A DNA stretch of 64,000 bases from Stictocephala bisonia. Lineage: Eukaryota; Arthropoda; Insecta; Hemiptera; Membracidae. This document shows positions 59,820 to 64,000 of the stretch, piece by piece (positions within the stretch are counted from its first letter, which is position 1; each line of letters begins with the position of its first letter). The notes beneath the pieces were generated by a model, which saw only the letters and a program-made list of their open reading frames with translations, had not been told where the DNA came from and did not search any database. The stretch spans positions 62,001-126,000 of the forward strand of contig JAQJVL010000665.1 in the NCBI GenBank assembly GCA_035578905.1. The letters are read 5' to 3'. The position numbers and the translations under genes are program-made.

Positions 59820-61090
59820 CGAAGATCATGAGTTGAACAAGAGGCTTATTAAAATCTATGTATGTTTTATGGTATGTATGAGGATTTTTTTAACTTTGTT
59901 GCACATATGTTGTTGAAGAGATATCATATTAATTAATTGTCTTTTAATACTGTAGGTTAAAATGTGATTTGACTTTTTATAGTATTTATTTAGAATGAGT
60001 GGCATAGTTTAAAGTTTTTTATTGTAGAGTGAATTAAAGTGTCAACTTAAAGTTACTTGTTGATCCTTTAAGGTACGTAGTAGCGACTTCATCGAACGGT
60101 TCTCATCTATTACAAAAGGTAACTCAAAGTTAATACGGACGGAATATGGTTATATCTTGTTAATATTTCAAGTTATACATGCCTTATGACAATCTTGTTA
60201 TAGGTGCCATTAGTGTGCCACTATTGAGATAGTTTTTAAGTTATAGTTCTTCAACCTAATGTAGGTACTATTGCACTAGTTTAGTTTCTAATAAAATGGA
60301 ACTCATAATTGGACATAATGTTATAGAACTATCAAAATGGTTTATTATTGTGGTTTTGTTTTTACAGGAACTTAAATTATTGCATATGCTGAACCTATAA
60401 GTATAAATTTACATATTTAAAACTTTATTTCTTTGGAAAAAAATTGTGTTTTCCTCAATCTGTCACCTTACCTTAATAATTCTAATCAATGAGTCCTGTT
60501 ATATAAAAATACAGTCTATGATTCTTGGGGTGTCTCTTGTTGGAGGTATATTTTTAATTTTGCATTGGTTATGGTTCATTATTGACTTTTTTTACATTTT
60601 TATTCATGTATTTTGGTTGGCATGAGTCAAGAGACTGATAATTTGTAACTCATTTTAATATTTCAAAGTAAACAACACTATGGCCTGTTTCAGCATAGAA
60701 ACTAAAACATGTTCAGCAATTTGCTAATTTTTTTTAAAATTTGTTCGTATTTAAAATTTGCTTTGTATTTTTTTAATTTGATTTCTCTTCTTTTTTGGCC
60801 CATACGTACGTGTTCATAGTGATCACAGTTAATTTTCTAAATTTATGAGTTTTCTTCATTTAAAATTTTATATTTAGAATTTCCTAGTATGTTTTAAATT
60901 TTAGATTTTTATTTGAACCTAATATGAAGTTTCTTTGTTTTTTAACTATTGTATTTTCTCAGTTAGATAAATATGTAAATGTAACATTTTCCCACTCAAA
61001 TGTTTTATTTTCTCAAACACATTATTCTTGATGGTTTATTCTTTTGTTGGATTTCTTTTTTGTTAAATGTTCAATAATTTTAGGCAAACC
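59820..61090. other. AT-rich intergenic DNA
   Basis: T-rich, with no open frame or repeat unit recognised. Confidence 0.5.
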
Positions 61091-61094
61091 CTTC

Positions 61095-61380
61095 TAAATG
61101 ATGTACATCTCGACCTATACTTACGTTTCAAACTGATGTCAAACTCCTTGTGGACTATCCGCCATTGAATTCAAAGAGTGACTAACTAACCAAAAAAATA
61201 TCTGTTAAGTCCTGAATGTATATTCAAATTTTAGCTAACCCAACTTGAGCTAAGATAAGAATATTAAGCCGACTACAACAGGACTTACATCGTAACTGTG
61301 AAAAACTGTAAACCAGTATAACTTTTTTAAGGATGGGCCTTTAGAGGTCGAATTTGCGGCACTATGGTCTCCTAATACAG
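61095..61380. mobile_element. Fragments of the long-inverted-repeat element family
   Basis: CAAACTCCTTGTGGACTATCC (61141-61161) resembles the right arm of the 25.4-kb element (GACGCCTTGTGGGCTATCCC). GGCCTTTAGAGGTCGAATTT then GCGGCACTATG (61335-61366) resembles its AACCTTTAAGGTCTAATTTA-TGGCATGATG. The two pieces are in swapped order compared with that arm, so this is a rearranged or partial copy. Confidence 0.5.
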
Positions 61381-61384
61381 ACAT

Positions 61385-62685
61385 TTAATTTAATGTACTA
61401 CTGTACCTATGCTTTCGTATAAGATAAGGACCGTCCCTCTGACAAGGAACAAAACTGATAAATGTTTAGATGTTATGTCTAGTAAATATGTATAAGGTGA
61501 CATTGTTTTATCTGTAATCGTTGAGGAAATACTAAGCCACTGCGTGCCTCTATAGACACCCAGTATAACGGGCTTGTTCATTGCCATTTTTGCCATTAAA
61601 TATAGCTGAATTTGTTTTCTAAATATACTAGGTTCATAACTATCTTTCTAAAGAGGACTTTTCTTTATTGATATTCCAAATGTTTCTTAACATTGTTATT
61701 TTAATTATTTTTAATTACTCAAGCTATATTAAGTGGCAAAGTGTTAAGGCAATTACATAGGCTAACTAATAATATATTTATAACTATACAGAAGAACCCA
61801 GAATTGTTGGGTACTTCAAACACGAAAGTCTTAAGTGTTTAGTAAAGACGCAACTACTTGGAAAACCACGAAGTACACAGAAGACCCTCAAGCCTCCAGT
61901 GTTAGCAAAGTAAATGGAACACATTTGTATGGTTTCAAGAAAGCGGATTGTTGGAGGGTGAGTATGAACGCATTAGTGTCTTACTAGATGTTAGATGTGG
62001 CAACACTGTTTACAACGTTATTTGTGGTGTAAACTTGTACAGTAGTGATATAATTATGATAATCTTTAGTCGACTGGAAAAAAAATATTTTCATATATTT
62101 AACACTTTGTAATAAAATAAAATCCTTGAAGAATAAAAAAATATATTCTTTTTATATTTTTTTTGTATTTTTTATATCATGCATATGCATTAACACACAG
62201 TAGAAATAAAATTTATGCTTTGTACAAAGTTAGTTTCATTTTAAGAAAACCCATTTTTTAATATTTCCTGTTTTAATAATATTTCTTGGTGTATAATTAG
62301 ATTGTGAGTTACTATTACCATGTTTTGAACATTGAACTTTTGTATAACTTATTCATCCAAAAAATCGCAATTTTTTAATAATTTTGTTCACAAAAAAAGT
62401 TTGTTCTCAATGGATCTACATGTAATATAATACAACCACCTTCAGTTTTCTTTTAATGCTAAACATAAACAAACTTTCATTATCTCAATAATAAAATAAA
62501 AAACTTATATCATACATTTCATCAACATTAAATTACTTTAATCATCATAAAAATCCCCACTCTGAAAATTTTTTAAGACAACGTAGATTTTTATATATTT
62601 TATAAATAGCACATAAAATGTGAGCAAATATTATAGTTGCTTTGAATCAATAAGCAAAGCACCTGTTAAAGGCATAAAACTAACG
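61385..62685. other. AT-rich intergenic DNA
   Basis: A GC-richer patch at 61790-61970 has a 47-codon frame and a GGGTGAGT word (about 61958) that could serve as a splice donor, but no domain or acceptor was recognised. Otherwise T- and A-rich. Confidence 0.4.
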
Positions 62686-62686
62686 A

Positions 62687-62868
62687 ATGGACAGGGGAGT
62701 AATCTTTTGTTGTGCGGGTGGCAGCACTGGGCGCCTTAGCAGGCTCAGTAGACCGAGGTCCGTCGCGGTGCGAGCGTCACAGTTTTGGCGTTACGAGGGT
62801 GCAGATACTGTGGTTCTGACTGTGCCTGTGACAGTGTGTCTGTGTTACAGTATACTGCGTGGTTGTTG
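62687..62868 (+). promoter_or_regulatory. CpG-rich possible first exon with strong splice donor
   Basis: About 180 bp stand out sharply from AT-rich flanks and carry about ten CpGs (GTGCGGGT, GGGCGCC, GTCGCGGTGCGAGCGTC, GGCGTTACGAG). It ends at TTG|GTGAGT, an excellent 5' splice site (exon end 62868). A CATAAAA word lies just upstream (62673-62679). A frame from the ATG at 62687 gives 61 residues past the donor with no domain, so the exon may be 5' untranslated or partly coding. Its gene would continue to the right, beyond this window. The minus-strand frame at 62745-62975 is a shadow. Confidence 0.4.
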
Positions 62869-62874
62869 GTGAGT

Positions 62875-64000
62875 TCCTTAACATAAATGTTCATATTCAA
62901 CCATTTGATTTGTTGATAAAACAAGGAAGTATCTTGTATTCCTTGCTTAGTACACCTATAATGTATACTACACACGTTAATAGAAAAGTATATACATTTA
63001 TTTTAAGCAACGTGGTATTGATAAGACAATATTATTAAAATAAATTAATTAATATATAATTCTTTTTTATCTGTTTGTAGCTTTGATGTAATTAAAAAAA
63101 ATAAAAATAAAAAAAGAGAACAAGCATACGGTCTGAAATGACGTAGATAGAAAGCAGCTACTTTCATTTAGTAATTAGGTTATCAGGTACAATTACCCCT
63201 TAGTACAATGTAATTTCATTCCGTTGATATTTAAAAATGAAAACCTTTGTAATTGTAACGTGAACAATAGGATAGATTCTTCAACTGCATTCTGTGATTT
63301 GAAAATACAGATAGTACAATTTAACTATTTAATGTAATTAATTTTTTGTAATCTAATACACCATAACATGTTTCAAAATTACTATTAATTTGGAAATGCC
63401 TACTAGCAACTCTAACTAAAAAATGTAAAAAATTCAATTAGTTAATCTTTCAAACATAACAGTAAATGTTTAATAAATTATATAATCCAACATATTAGCT
63501 TGATACTAATGTATTCTTACCTAGTCTTTACTTGAGAATTAGAAGTATTTTAGGTTAAAATGTCAAATAACATAGATATGTTTGTTAATAAATTATTTAA
63601 ATAATTATTTTTGTTATACAAAGGATTTGGTTGTATCAGTTGTTATTCCGTTTTCCTCCTAACCCTAAATAAAATAGATAAATACCACTCTTAACTTAAT
63701 AATATGTTCAATAGAAAGATACATGTATAAAAATGTTCTTCTCAACGTGCAAATTTAATCCACAAACAAAATAATATCTTTAAACTGTCGAAAAGTTAAC
63801 AGCAACATTAACTTCTGTTTTAGCTACATCATCTCCCCTTATATGTGTATGGATATTAAAAGGACCTTGAAATAAGATAATTGAAAGCGTTATTTGGCAA
63901 TAGCTTCATTTACTTTCATATACTGCAAATTTGTCTATCCAAGCAACAAATACATTTATTTTATTTTATTCGCTTATCTGTTTTTAAAACGTATATTAAA
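62875..64000. other. AT-rich DNA, possible intron
   Basis: Follows the putative donor at 62869. No acceptor with a coding continuation was recognised up to the window edge. Confidence 0.4.

Overview
The window looks like AT-rich nuclear DNA from a multicellular eukaryote. I lean towards an invertebrate, possibly an arthropod, but the sequence alone does not settle it. Reasons for a eukaryote: there is no dense gene array or operon. Tandem repeats cover roughly a quarter of the window. There are tRNA-derived SINE heads with RNA polymerase III A and B boxes, a decayed non-LTR retrotransposon (LINE) reverse-transcriptase tail, inverted-repeat elements and long (AT)n microsatellites. No intact protein-coding gene can be recognised. 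Almost every long open frame runs through a tandem array and is a product of the repeat.

Layout. 0-6 kb: AT-rich DNA with a GC-richer block at 0.3-0.8 kb that ends like a Helitron. 6.2-6.9 kb: 50-bp array. 9.09-9.70 kb: 36-bp minisatellite. 12.7-13.35 kb: 44-bp array. 14.5-14.9 kb: possible small inverted-repeat element. 16.63-23.03 kb: composite satellite block made of a 35-bp minisatellite nested in a 116-bp satellite, then the related 106-bp satellite, then a 39-bp minisatellite. 25.4-26.2 kb: foldback element with about 265-bp inverted repeats. 26.5-26.9 kb: small MITE-like element. 29.07-34.0 kb: duplicated flank plus two blocks of a 108-bp satellite. 34.7-35.7 kb: 56-bp array. 36.0-38.45 kb: 1.27-kb tandem duplication. 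43.1, 46.0 and 50.2 kb: three more arrays of the 36-bp family. 47.1-47.4 kb: CpG-richer block ending in a good splice donor. 48.4-48.6 kb: AT microsatellite and a 49-bp-arm hairpin. 48.8 and 57.8 kb: tRNA-SINE heads. 53.2-55.0 kb: 65-bp satellite with nested higher-order repeats. 55.9 kb: 21-bp array. 58.46-59.1 kb: 145-bp array. 59.3-59.7 kb: LINE relic and (TA)n. 62.69-62.87 kb: CpG-rich possible first exon with a strong splice donor.

How the parts relate. Six well-separated minisatellites (9.1, 16.7, 22.6, 43.1, 46.0 and 50.2 kb) are versions of one 35-39-bp unit. Several otherwise unlike satellites share an ACGTA core. At least five arrays show higher-order periods (220, about 461, about 500, 586 and 970 bp), so blocks of several units have been re-amplified. 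One stretch (31.0-31.7 kb) looks like a blend of flanking DNA and satellite, and some units carry clustered indels, so gene conversion or long-read consensus error must be considered. The window is best read as intergenic or intronic DNA rich in tandem repeats, with possible first exons of + strand genes at 47.1 and 62.7 kb.
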